A stretch of DNA of 64,000 nucleotides from Gemmatimonadaceae bacterium. Its GTDB lineage: Bacteria > Gemmatimonadota > Gemmatimonadetes > Gemmatimonadales > Gemmatimonadaceae. The notes below the pieces were generated by a model. That model searched no databases. It had not been told where the DNA came from and worked only from the letters and a program-made list of their open reading frames with translations. The DNA lies in the NCBI GenBank assembly GCA_020846935.1, contig JADLCY010000010.1:124001-188000 (forward strand). The letters run 5' to 3'. Positions 24,972 through 33,399 of this stretch are shown here, one piece after another (the stretch's first letter is position 1; each line of letters opens with the position of its first letter). Position numbers and translations under genes: made by a program.

Positions 24972-27776
24972 CTACCCGCGCAGCATCGGCGCCAGGAACC
25001 GCCCCGTGTGCGACGACGGCTCCTTCACGATGTCTTCGGGCCGACCCATCGCCACCACGCGCCCGCCGCCGCTCCCGCCCTCCGGGCCCATGTCGATGAT
25101 CCAGTCGGCGAGCTTGATGACATCGAGATTGTGCTCGATCAGCACCACGGTGTGGCCGGCGTCGACGAGGCGGTCGAGCACGGTCGTCAGCTTGCGCACG
25201 TCATCGAGATGGAGCCCGGTGGTGGGTTCGTCGAGCAGGTAGAGCTTGCGACCGCTGCTGCGCGCCGAAAACGCGAGTTCGCGCGCGATCTTCACGCGCT
25301 GGGCTTCGCCGCCCGAGAGCGTCGTGGCGCTCTGCCCCAGTCGCAGGTAGCCGAGCCCGACCTGCTGCAGGTGCCAGAGCGACTGTCCGAGCTTCTCCTC
25401 GTACGGGAAGAACCGGATCGCCTGGTCCACGGTCAGCTGGAGCACGTCGTGGATGTTGCGCCCGTTGAGGGTGACCTCGAGGATTTCCGGCTTGAAGCGC
25501 TTCCCGGCGCACTCGTCGCATGGCACGAACACGTCGGCCATGAACACCATCTCGACCTCCAGGTACCCGGCACCTTCGCAGCGCTCGCAGCGCCCGCCCT
25601 TCACGTTGAAGGAGAAGTGGTATGGCGAAAGCCGCTTGCTCCGCGACGCCGGCAGCCCGGCAAAGATCCGGCGGATCTCGTCGTAGGCCTTGAGGTAGGT
25701 CACCGGGTTGGAGCGCGGCGTACGGCCGATGGGCGCCTGGTCGACCAGGACCACCGCGTCGAGCGCCTCGTGCCCGCGCATCTCGCGAAAGCTCCCCACG
25801 CGTTCGCCCAGGTGACGCCGGGCCGTATGCTCTCCGTGGAGCGCGGACTCCAGCGCACGATGCAGCACGTCGTGCACCAGCGTGCTCTTGCCCGACCCCG
25901 ACACACCGGTCACGATCGTGAGTGCGCCTAACGGGATCGTGATGTCCACGTCCTGCAGGTTGTGCTCACGGGCGCCGGTGAGCGTGAGTCGCTGCCGGTT
26001 CACCGGTCGCCGCTTCGCGGGCACGGCCAGCGCCATGGCGCCGGTGAGGTACTGGCCGGTGAGCGGGCTGGCCGCTGCGTCGCGCACCGCGCCCTCGAAC
26101 ACGATGGCGCCGCCACCCTCCCCGGACCCCGGCCCCAGCTCGATCATGTGATCGGCCGCGCGGATCGCGTCGAGGTCGTGCTCGACCATGAGCACGGTGT
26201 TGCCGGTGTCCCGCAACCGCCCGAGGAGCGACAGCAGCCGCGAGAGGTCGCGCGCGTGCAGGCCGATCGAAGGCTCGTCGAGCACGTACAGGGTATCGAC
26301 GAGCGAGGCGCCGAGCGAGTTGGCGAGGGTGATCCGCTGGGCTTCTCCGCCAGAAAGCGTGCGCGTCGCGCGCTGCAGCGTGAGGTAGGTGAGTCCCACG
26401 TCTCGCAGGAACGAGGTGCGCGCCCGCGCCTCGCGCAGGATATGCGCAGCAACCTCCGACTCGAACGGGGTCAGTTCGAGGCCGTCCATCCACGCAAGCA
26501 GCTGGTCGATGGTGCGGTCGCTCACTTCGGCGATCGTCGATCCCGCCACCCGAACGTTCAGCGACTCGGGCCGGAGCCGCGCGCCGCGGCACCCGCTGCA
26601 CTCCATCGCTGACTGGTACTGCCGGAGGAACACGCGGATGTACTGCTTGTAGCGCTTCTCCTCGAGCGCGGTGAGAAAAGGGATGATGCCCTTGTAACCG
26701 CGCGAGGTGCGGTGCAGCAGCGCGTCGCGCTGGGCGGTGCTCAGCGAGCGCCATGGCTCGTCGAACGGAATCCCCTCGCGGCGCGCAAAGTCGGCGAGCG
26801 TGCGCCGCCGCCCATCGTAGCGCGGCTTGGTCCACGGGTCGATGGCGCCGTCCCGCAACGACCGCTCGGGATCCGGGACGATGAGCGTGACGTCGTAGGT
26901 GAGCTCGGCGCCGAACCCGTTGCAGGTCTCGCACGCCCCGCGCGGATTGTTGAAGGAGAAGAGCTGCGGCGTCGGTGGTGGTGCGCGGTATCCGTCATTG
27001 GGGCACTCGAAGCGCTCGGTGAAGCGCAGCAGGCGCGGCGCGCCGCCGTCAGTCGCCATCAGCACGATCACTGCGTCGCCGTCACCCTCGCGGAACGCGG
27101 TACCCATCGACTCGACCAGGCGTCCTCGCTGGCCAGGATCCACCGCGAGTCGATCCACGACCACGAGCAGTTCCGCGATGGTCGCGAGATCGATGCGCTG
27201 CGCCGCGAGGTCGTCGAGGTGCACCACGGCGCCGTCGACCACCACACGCAGGAATCCCTGCGTCCGCAGGTTCTCCTCGATGACCGCCCCACGCACGCGC
27301 GCAGAAGGCCGCAAGGGAAAGGCGACCACGAACCGCGTACCCGGTGCCTCATCAAAGACGCGTGCGGCCACCGACTCCGCCGTATCCGGAACGAGTTCCC
27401 TGCCACAGAGCGGGCACGACGTCCGGCCGATGCGCGCCCACAGGAGCCGCAGATAATCGTAGATCTCGGTGGCCGTACCCACCGTGGAGCGCGAGGACTT
27501 CGTGGGATTTCGCTGCTCGATGGCGACGGCCGGCGAGATGCCCTCCACCGCGTCGACGTCGGGCTTCTCCATGCGCTCGAGGAACTGCCGCGCGTACGAA
27601 GAAAGCGACTCGACATAGCGCCGCTGGCCCTCGGCGTACACGGTGTCGAACGCGAGCGACGACTTGCCGGATCCCGACGGCCCGGTGATGACCGTGATCG
27701 CGCGTCGGGGAATGCGGACGTCGAGATTTCTGAGATTGTGCTGTCGCGCGCCGCGAACGATGATCGCGTCCTTCAC
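24972..27776 (-). CDS. uvrA: Excinuclease ABC subunit A
   Basis: The product is 934 residues from the GTG at 27776, close to the usual 940. The frame is open further upstream to 28055, but the extra residues do not match UvrA and a -10-like box (TAGTTT) lies 7 nt before the GTG. Two ABC ATPase modules are present: Walker A TGPSGSGKSS (about 31-40) and GVSGSGKST (about 624-632), with signature motifs LSGGEAQRITLA and LSGGEAQRVKIA. The C-terminal zinc finger CERCEGAGYLEVEMVFMADV with CDECAGK is intact. In the N-terminal finger region the first pair reads CPNDG, lacking the second Cys, while CETCNG is kept; such variation occurs in other UvrAs. It recognises lesions in nucleotide excision repair. 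Confidence 0.95.
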   Translation of the reverse strand: MKDAIIVRGARQHNLRNLDVRIPRRAITVITGPSGSGKSSLAFDTVYAEGQRRYVESLSSYARQFLERMEKPDVDAVEGISPAVAIEQRNPTKSSRSTVGTATEIYDYLRLLWARIGRTSCPLCGRELVPDTAESVAARVFDEAPGTRFVVAFPLRPSARVRGAVIEENLRTQGFLRVVVDGAVVHLDDLAAQRIDLATIAELLVVVDRLAVDPGQRGRLVESMGTAFREGDGDAVIVLMATDGGAPRLLRFTERFECPNDGYRAPPPTPQLFSFNNPRGACETCNGFGAELTYDVTLIVPDPERSLRDGAIDPWTKPRYDGRRRTLADFARREGIPFDEPWRSLSTAQRDALLHRTSRGYKGIIPFLTALEEKRYKQYIRVFLRQYQSAMECSGCRGARLRPESLNVRVAGSTIAEVSDRTIDQLLAWMDGLELTPFESEVAAHILREARARTSFLRDVGLTYLTLQRATRTLSGGEAQRITLANSLGASLVDTLYVLDEPSIGLHARDLSRLLSLLGRLRDTGNTVLMVEHDLDAIRAADHMIELGPGSGEGGGAIVFEGAVRDAAASPLTGQYLTGAMALAVPAKRRPVNRQRLTLTGAREHNLQDVDITIPLGALTIVTGVSGSGKSTLVHDVLHRALESALHGEHTARRHLGERVGSFREMRGHEALDAVVLVDQAPIGRTPRSNPVTYLKAYDEIRRIFAGLPASRSKRLSPYHFSFNVKGGRCERCEGAGYLEVEMVFMADVFVPCDECAGKRFKPEILEVTLNGRNIHDVLQLTVDQAIRFFPYEEKLGQSLWHLQQVGLGYLRLGQSATTLSGGEAQRVKIARELAFSARSSGRKLYLLDEPTTGLHLDDVRKLTTVLDRLVDAGHTVVLIEHNLDVIKLADWIIDMGPEGGSGGGRVVAMGRPEDIVKEPSSHTGRFLAPMLRG

Positions 27777-28192
27777 GGGCGGGAAACTAATCGTGCGGCG
27801 CGCTTGGCCTCGCGCCGAGCGAGTCTCGCCGGGTTGGTCCTTGGGGTCGAGGCGTCCGTTGTGTCCACCCGCAACGGCGAGCTGGGTCTTGTCGATGCCC
27901 GCTCGTGAGACCCCTTTAGAACGCCTCGGTTGAGGTATCCACGGTGCTACCACCGGGGCAACGCAGCTGGTCCGGGGAGGATCCTCTGGCGTCTCGCTCG
28001 GCGCGCCCTGCCGCGGCTCCCGGCCACGAATAATGAGGGGGCGCACACCACGCATATCTCGCTGGTATCACGGCTTGCGGCGCTGCGCGGGGCTTCAATA
28101 GCTTCACGCACTTCTCGGGAGCGTCGGCGGTCCTCCCGTGCCGTCGCTCGTGGCGGTTTGCCCTGCAGATCCGCGGTCCCCCGCACCCCCGA
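27777..28192. other. Divergent intergenic region between uvrA and FHA gene
   Basis: This 416-bp region holds the starts of two divergent genes. On the uvrA side there is TAGTTT (27784-27789) 7 nt before the GTG. A small hairpin CGGTG-CTAC-CACCG occurs near 27941-27954. I see no LexA-type SOS box and no convincing promoter for the FHA gene. Frames that stay open through it are Arg/Pro-rich and not protein-like. Confidence 0.4.
27784..27789 (-). promoter_or_regulatory. -10-like hexamer TAGTTT before uvrA
   Basis: TAGTTT (minus strand) is followed by CCCGCCC (7 nt) and the GTG start. There is no Shine-Dalgarno sequence. This spacing supports the chosen uvrA start and a leaderless mRNA. Confidence 0.35.
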
Positions 28193-29482
28193 ATGCCCTT
28201 CCTCCAGCTCCGGGACTCCCGATATCCGCTGCGCGCGGGCGTCAACCGGGTGGGATGGGGACCCGAAGCGGAGGTTCGCCTCCCGGATTCACCGTTCGGA
28301 GGCACGCCGGTCGCCGCCGTTGTCACCGTCGCCAGCGAAGGCTCGGCGAGCGTCGATCTGGGCCCGGGCTCGGTGGTCGTGGTCCTGAACGGCGTGGCGG
28401 TGCAGGGGCCTTCCCCGGTTCTGCATGGAGACCGCCTCGTCATCGGTGAGTTCTCGCTCAGCTACGGCGACGAGGCCCAACTCGGCGACACGATCGAGAT
28501 CGAAGGACATCATGACGACAGTCTGGCTGTGCCGAGTCCGGCGGCGCGCACCTCACGCGTGGGAGGCCGCCTGCTCTCGCTGATGGATGGGCGGGAGTAC
28601 CCGGTGCCTGACGCTGGGCTCACGATCGGCCGTGATCCATCCTGCGACATCGTGATCCCGGCGCAGAGTGTGTCCCGTCGGCACGCAACGATACGCGCCG
28701 GCGACCTCGGATACCTGTTGCTCGACACTTCCGCCAACGGCGTGTTCGTCAACGAGGGCCGCGTGCACGGGGAACTGCCGATCGGTCGAGGGGACACGCT
28801 GCGCGTCGGCCCCGAGGAATATCGTTTCCACGCCGACGAAGAAGCGACCCAGGTCGACCCCGCGGCGCATCCGGGGTTGCAGCACACCGGTGCGTTCGCG
28901 GCCGCTGCGCGACCCACCGCCCCGGCGGCCGGTGCGGCCGGCGCGACACCGGTACCGGAGCGGGAACGGCCGATGTTCGGCTCGCTGGAGGTCATCAACG
29001 AGGGGCCGTCGAAAGGGACGCGGTACGAACTGGATTCACCGCGCATCACCATCGGTCGCGGGCCACATAACGACGTGTCGATCAACGACGAAAGCGTGTC
29101 CGAGTACCACGCGAAGCTGCAGCGACGCGAGGACGGTTGGTACCTGATCGACCTCGACTCGACCAACGGTTCCTATGTCGATGGGAAGCGGGTGGCCGAG
29201 GAGGCCAGGGTGGGGTCCGGAAGCGACGTCCGGTTCGGGGGGGTGAAGATGACCTTCCGTGGGGCCGGGCCGGTGGCTCGCCCTTCCGGGGAGACGCGGG
29301 TTATAGTTGGGGTCAAGGCTCCCGACCCCAAACGGGCTGAACCGCGTCACGGAGAGACGACGGATCAGTCCGACGCCCATGACGCGGTGGGTGGGGGCAG
29401 GATCTCCCCGCTCCTCTGGCTCACGGTCACTGTGCTCGTCATACTCGCGCTGTACGCAGCTGTTCGAGGCGGGGGACGGTAG
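28193..29482 (+). CDS. Membrane-anchored protein with tandem FHA domains
   Basis: The product is 429 residues. A degenerate FHA-like fold occupies about residues 1-100. A canonical FHA domain follows at about 122-200 (IGRDPSCDIVI, SVSRRHATI, TSANGVFVN) and another at about 265-355 (IGRGPHNDVSIND, SVSEYHAKL, DSTNGSYVDG). The linker around 215-255 is Ala/Pro-rich. One hydrophobic segment near the C-terminus (about 404-424, LLWLTVTVLVILALYAAV) anchors it, leaving the FHA domains in the cytoplasm. FHA domains bind phosphothreonine peptides made by Ser/Thr kinases. The PP2C phosphatase gene begins immediately after its stop, a typical pairing. No kinase gene is in the window. Confidence 0.9.
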   Translation: MPFLQLRDSRYPLRAGVNRVGWGPEAEVRLPDSPFGGTPVAAVVTVASEGSASVDLGPGSVVVVLNGVAVQGPSPVLHGDRLVIGEFSLSYGDEAQLGDTIEIEGHHDDSLAVPSPAARTSRVGGRLLSLMDGREYPVPDAGLTIGRDPSCDIVIPAQSVSRRHATIRAGDLGYLLLDTSANGVFVNEGRVHGELPIGRGDTLRVGPEEYRFHADEEATQVDPAAHPGLQHTGAFAAAARPTAPAAGAAGATPVPERERPMFGSLEVINEGPSKGTRYELDSPRITIGRGPHNDVSINDESVSEYHAKLQRREDGWYLIDLDSTNGSYVDGKRVAEEARVGSGSDVRFGGVKMTFRGAGPVARPSGETRVIVGVKAPDPKRAEPRHGETTDQSDAHDAVGGGRISPLLWLTVTVLVILALYAAVRGGGR

Positions 29483-30274
29483 GTGGATCTTACCGTCGCC
29501 GCCCGAACCGATGTGGGGATGATTCGCTCGGGGAACGAGGATTCGTTCTTCGCCCACGCCACGCGGGAACGCGGTGTCTTCATCGTCGCCGATGGCATGG
29601 GTGGGCATGCGGCGGGCGAGGTGGCAAGCGAGATGACGGTCCAGATCATCTCCCGGGAGCTGCAAGAGCTGCCCGCGCTTGGCGACGGCGCAGCCGACCT
29701 GGTCGTGGACGCCATCCTGCAGGCCAATCGAGCGGTCTACGAACGCACGATCCAGGAATCCGACAAGCAGGGCATGGGCACCACTGCCTCGGTGCTGGTC
29801 GTGTCCGAAGACCGGTTCCTCATCGGCCAGGTCGGCGATTCGCGCGTGTACCTGCTGCGTGACGGCGCGCTCCGGCAGCTCACCAAGGACCACTCGTATG
29901 TGCAGGAGCAGGTGGACGCCGGTCTGCTGACTCCGGAACAGGCGCGCTACCACCCCTACAGCAACGTGATCACCCGCTGCGTAGGGGCGAGCGACAACGT
30001 GGAGCCCGACACGTACTCCGGCGAGATCCGAAAAGGCGACGTCTTTCTCGTGGCGAGTGACGGGCTCACGGGCATGGTCGACGACCGCCGCCTCCAGCAA
30101 CTGCTGCTCTCGCGCGCCAGTGCGGGACGCGTGGTGGATGCGCTGATTGCCGAGGCCAACTACCGCGGTGGGCTCGACAACATCACCGCCATCGTGGTCC
30201 AGATCACCGGCTCCGCTCCCGTGGACACGGGTGAGCGGCCCACGCCAAAACATGGCGACGTTGTCTCCGGATGA
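29483..30274 (+). CDS. PP2C-family (Stp1/PrpC-type) Ser/Thr protein phosphatase
   Basis: The product is 263 residues from the GTG at 29483, directly abutting the FHA gene stop. All PP2C metal-binding motifs are present in order: RSGNEDSFF, VADGMGGHAAGEVAS, GQVGDSRVYLL, VASDGLTGMVDD and GGLDNITAIVV. It has no membrane segment and should be a soluble Mn-dependent phosphatase removing phosphate from Ser/Thr. In related operons it reverses a Hanks-type kinase, whose substrates the FHA protein binds. The C-terminal 20 residues extend past the catalytic core and overlap the start of the next small gene. Confidence 0.93.
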   Translation: MDLTVAARTDVGMIRSGNEDSFFAHATRERGVFIVADGMGGHAAGEVASEMTVQIISRELQELPALGDGAADLVVDAILQANRAVYERTIQESDKQGMGTTASVLVVSEDRFLIGQVGDSRVYLLRDGALRQLTKDHSYVQEQVDAGLLTPEQARYHPYSNVITRCVGASDNVEPDTYSGEIRKGDVFLVASDGLTGMVDDRRLQQLLLSRASAGRVVDALIAEANYRGGLDNITAIVVQITGSAPVDTGERPTPKHGDVVSG

Positions 30275-30455
30275 TCCTCCGGCCGAGAGCGTCGGGGCTC
30301 TCGCTGCGCTATACCTCGGCAACATCCTGTATGCGCTGGAGGCCGCAGCCCGCGCGTTCGACGACGAGGGCAAGGCCGACCATGGAGCCTTTTACCGCGG
30401 GATAGCCCGCAAGCTGGCCGAGGCGCGTGGCCGGGAAAAGACGGACGGACCGTAG
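30252..30455 (+). CDS. Small hypothetical protein overlapping the PP2C gene
   Basis: The product is 67 residues from the ATG at 30252, overlapping the phosphatase gene end by 23 nt in another frame. It contains a helical stretch LAALYLGNILYALEAAARAF and a charged tail ending ARKLAEARGREKTDGP. The composition fits a real small helical protein more than a shadow. It has no known motif. The overlap implies coupling to the phosphatase, so it may be an accessory factor; this is speculative. Confidence 0.5.
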   Translation: MATLSPDDPPAESVGALAALYLGNILYALEAAARAFDDEGKADHGAFYRGIARKLAEARGREKTDGP

Positions 30456-30461
30456 CCGCGC

Positions 30462-30479
30462 AGGCGCGCCGTCGCGCCT
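30462..30479. terminator. Short hairpin between convergent genes
   Basis: AGGCGCG (30462-30468) pairs with CGCGCCT (30473-30479) around a CCGT loop. It fills the 23-nt gap between the FHA/PP2C operon and the HD hydrolase gene, overlapping the HD gene stop codon. Confidence 0.45.
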
Positions 30480-31699
30480 TAACCTGCCTCCAAAGCTCGC
30501 AGCAGCCACGCTCGCTCGACCCTGACGGGGCGCGCGACAAAGACGCGGAGCCAGCGCGCCGAGCGGTAGAGCTGATCGGCCAGCACGGGGAGGTTGATGA
30601 CTCCGGCAATGCCGCTCGTGGTGAGGCGCTCGACCGAGCCGTCGCGTCGCACCACCGGCATGTCGAGGCCGAGCATCTGGGTCTTCTCGGGGAAATCGAG
30701 CAGGAGTTCGCCGTGGGCGAGCCCGAGGTGCTCAGCCAGGGCACGCTCGGCCGCCACCACTCGATGGCGATCGCTGGCCACCCACTCCGCGAACTCGTCA
30801 GGCAGTTCCGCCGCCGGCGCCTCGAACGCGCGCTTGTAGAGTCGGCGGTGCCTGAGTGCGGTGAGCAACGGAGACGGCGCGCGCACCTCCAGCGTGTGGA
30901 GCAGGGCTTCGTCGGTGAAGCCGGCCAGCTCCGACACCGCCAGCGCACCGGCCGCAATCGCCTCTTCCACCAGTCGCTTGTACATGGCGGTGGCGCTGCG
31001 CACGGCGTGGTGCCAGTACACGTTGCGATACATCTGGTACTTTGCGAACAGCAGCGACTCGAGGGCCGACAGTCCCTTTTCGCGGACGGCGATCGACGCC
31101 CGCCCGGTCGTTGGATCGGTGGCCAGCGTCATCGCGTTGATCAGCCGGTCGACGTCGATCTCCCCGTAGGGAACGCCGCACATGAGCGCATCGCGCTTGA
31201 GGTACTCGATCTTGTCGAGGTCCAGCGATCCGGAGATCAGTCCCTGCAACGGCGATGTTGACTCACCGCGGATGAGTGCAAAGACGCGCTCGGCTGCGTC
31301 GGGAGCGAGCTCGCCAAGGATTGCACCGACCGGCCCACCGGTGAGCAACGGGCGCGCCACATCTTCGTGATGCGGAGCGCCGATCTCCTCGAGGGCGTGG
31401 GAAAAGGGGTAATGCCCGAGGTCGTGCAGGAGTGCGGCGAGCCGCACGATGGTGCGCTCCAACGGTGGGATCGCCGTGAGTGCGCCCTCCTCGTCGAGGC
31501 GCTGGATCGCGACGCCGGCGAGGTGATACGCGCCGAGCGCGTGTTCGAACCGGGCGTGCGTCGCCCCGGGGTACACGAGCCATGCCCACCCCAGCTGGCG
31601 TACGTAGCGGAGGCGCTGGAACGCTGGCGTATCCACCAGCCGCAGGGCGCGTGCGTCGACGCGGATGTTGTTCCAGAGCGGGTCGCGGATGATATCCAT
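30479..31699 (-). CDS. HD-domain phosphohydrolase (SAMHD1/dGTPase-like)
   Basis: The product is 406 residues from the ATG at 31699; a GTG ten codons upstream is the alternative. The N-terminal HD region has THARFEHALGAYHLA with the first His, then LAALLHDLGHYPFSHALEE with the HD pair, then an Asp in GSLDLDKIEYLKRDALMCGV. These are the metal-binding residues of the YdhJ/SAMHD1-type family that hydrolyse dNTPs or related phosphate esters. The C-terminal 170 residues are less conserved and probably helical. It is downstream of pckA on the same strand by 72 nt. The exact substrate is not predictable. Confidence 0.88.
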   Translation of the reverse strand: MDIIRDPLWNNIRVDARALRLVDTPAFQRLRYVRQLGWAWLVYPGATHARFEHALGAYHLAGVAIQRLDEEGALTAIPPLERTIVRLAALLHDLGHYPFSHALEEIGAPHHEDVARPLLTGGPVGAILGELAPDAAERVFALIRGESTSPLQGLISGSLDLDKIEYLKRDALMCGVPYGEIDVDRLINAMTLATDPTTGRASIAVREKGLSALESLLFAKYQMYRNVYWHHAVRSATAMYKRLVEEAIAAGALAVSELAGFTDEALLHTLEVRAPSPLLTALRHRRLYKRAFEAPAAELPDEFAEWVASDRHRVVAAERALAEHLGLAHGELLLDFPEKTQMLGLDMPVVRRDGSVERLTTSGIAGVINLPVLADQLYRSARWLRVFVARPVRVERAWLLRALEAG

Positions 31700-31771
31700 G
31701 AAGAATGCGGAGCGGCCACCCGACGTCACGACGGCGTGACGCGGGTGGCCGAGGCGTGCATGTGGGCCGAC

Positions 31772-33370
31772 TCAGCCCTGGGGGCCGGCGGCAGCGATCT
31801 TCGGGTCGACGGCGCCGAACTTCTCGAAGTTCTTGCGGAACATCTCGGCAAGCCGCTTGGCCTGCCGGTCGTATTCTGCTTCCTCGCGCCACGTGTTCCG
31901 CGGGTTGAGGAGAAAGGTGGGCACGTCGCGTACCTCGTTCGGAATCTGCAGGCCGAACACCGGGTCCGCGGTCGTTGCGGCCTGATCGAGGGAGCCCGAC
32001 AGCAGCGCGCGCACCATCGCGCGTGTGTACCCGATCTTCATGCGGGCGCCGACACCGTACGGGCCACCGCTCCAGCCCGTGTTCACGAGCCACACGTTCG
32101 AGCCATGCCGATCGATCAGCTCGCCCAGCATCTGCGCGTACTTGGTGGGGTGCCACACGAGGAACACCGCGCCGAAGCACGAGGAGAACGTCGCCTGAGG
32201 TTCCGTCACGCCGCGCTCGGTGCCGGCGACTTTCGCCGTGTAGCCGGACATGAAGTAGTACATCGCCTGGTCGCGCGTGAGCTTCGCGATCGGTGGAAGC
32301 ACGCCAAAGGCGTCGGCGGTGAGGAAGACGATGTTCTTCGGGTGCCCGGCCCGTCCGCTCGGGACGTGATTGCGGATGTAGTGCAGCGGATACGAAGCGC
32401 GGGTGTTCTCGGTAACCGACTGGTCCTCGAACATCACGCGCCGCGTATCGGTGTCGAGCGAGACATTCTCCAGGATCGTCCCGAACATCTGCGTCGTGGC
32501 ATAGATGTCGGGCTCGGCGTCCTTCGACAGGTTGATGACCTTGGCGTAGCAGCCGCCCTCGTAGTTGAACACGCCCTCATCGGACCAACCATGTTCGTCG
32601 TCGCCGATGAGGCCGCGCTCGGGATCGGCGGAGAGCGTGGTCTTGCCCGTGCCGGAGAGCCCGAAGAACAGCGCCACGTCGCCGCTGGCGCCGACGTTCG
32701 CCGAGCAGTGCATGGACAGGACGCCTGCCTTCGGCATCAGGTAGTTCATGACGGTGAACATCGCCTTCTTGAGCTCGCCGGCGTAGCGCGTTCCGCCGAT
32801 GAGGATCATGCGGCGCGCGAGGTGCAGCACGATGAACGTGCTGCTGCGCGTCCCGTGCTCCCTGGGGTCGGCCCGGAACTCCGGCGCGTGCAGCACCGTG
32901 AAGTTCGGCGCAAACGACGCGAGCTCCGCCAGCTCAGGCCGGATGAACATGTTCCGCACGAAGTTCGCGTGCCACGCGTTCGGTGTCACGTAGCGGACCT
33001 TGAGGCGGTGCTTGGGATCCGCGCCGCAATAGAGATCCTGTACGAACAGGTCGGAGAGTTTGCTCAGGTAGCTCTGCACGTCCTTCAGCAGGACGTCGAA
33101 CATGGCGTTGGGGAAGGGCTGGTTCACCTTGCCCCAGTCCACGTCGGCCTCGGTGCTCGGCTCCCGGACCACGAACTTGTCGTTAGGTGAGCGCCCGGTG
33201 TGTGGTGCGGTAATGGCGACGAAGGGCCCCATGTCGGCCAGGGTCCCTTCGCGTCGCTCGCACGCGGCCTGCACGAGCGCTGGCGTGATGAGATTCCAGT
33301 GGACCTGGCCCTTGGGGGAGAGGCCCTGTCCTTCGAGGCCGGTGGTGGTCGGGGTCGATGTCGAAGCCAT
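31772..33370 (-). CDS. pckA: Phosphoenolpyruvate carboxykinase (ATP)
   Basis: The product is 532 residues, normal for the ATP-dependent class. The kinase-1a loop FGLSGTGKTTLSADP, the kinase-2 motif IGDDEHGWSDEGVFNYEGG and the substrate segment HTGRSPNDKF are complete. It converts oxaloacetate and ATP to PEP and CO2, the entry step of gluconeogenesis. It lies 29 nt downstream of maeB on the same strand, so the two enzymes of the C3/C4 node may be co-expressed. The first 20 residues are Thr/Ser-rich and not conserved. Confidence 0.96.
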   Translation of the reverse strand: MASTSTPTTTGLEGQGLSPKGQVHWNLITPALVQAACERREGTLADMGPFVAITAPHTGRSPNDKFVVREPSTEADVDWGKVNQPFPNAMFDVLLKDVQSYLSKLSDLFVQDLYCGADPKHRLKVRYVTPNAWHANFVRNMFIRPELAELASFAPNFTVLHAPEFRADPREHGTRSSTFIVLHLARRMILIGGTRYAGELKKAMFTVMNYLMPKAGVLSMHCSANVGASGDVALFFGLSGTGKTTLSADPERGLIGDDEHGWSDEGVFNYEGGCYAKVINLSKDAEPDIYATTQMFGTILENVSLDTDTRRVMFEDQSVTENTRASYPLHYIRNHVPSGRAGHPKNIVFLTADAFGVLPPIAKLTRDQAMYYFMSGYTAKVAGTERGVTEPQATFSSCFGAVFLVWHPTKYAQMLGELIDRHGSNVWLVNTGWSGGPYGVGARMKIGYTRAMVRALLSGSLDQAATTADPVFGLQIPNEVRDVPTFLLNPRNTWREEAEYDRQAKRLAEMFRKNFEKFGAVDPKIAAAGPQG

Positions 33371-33399
33371 ATGGGTGGTCGGATCGAGGAAAGGTCGAC

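Noticed and set aside
27908-27955. Possible T-box-like or other riboswitch upstream of uvrA
   Set aside because: GGTGGTAGCACC only loosely resembles a T-box core, no specifier stem is seen, and uvrA is not an expected target.
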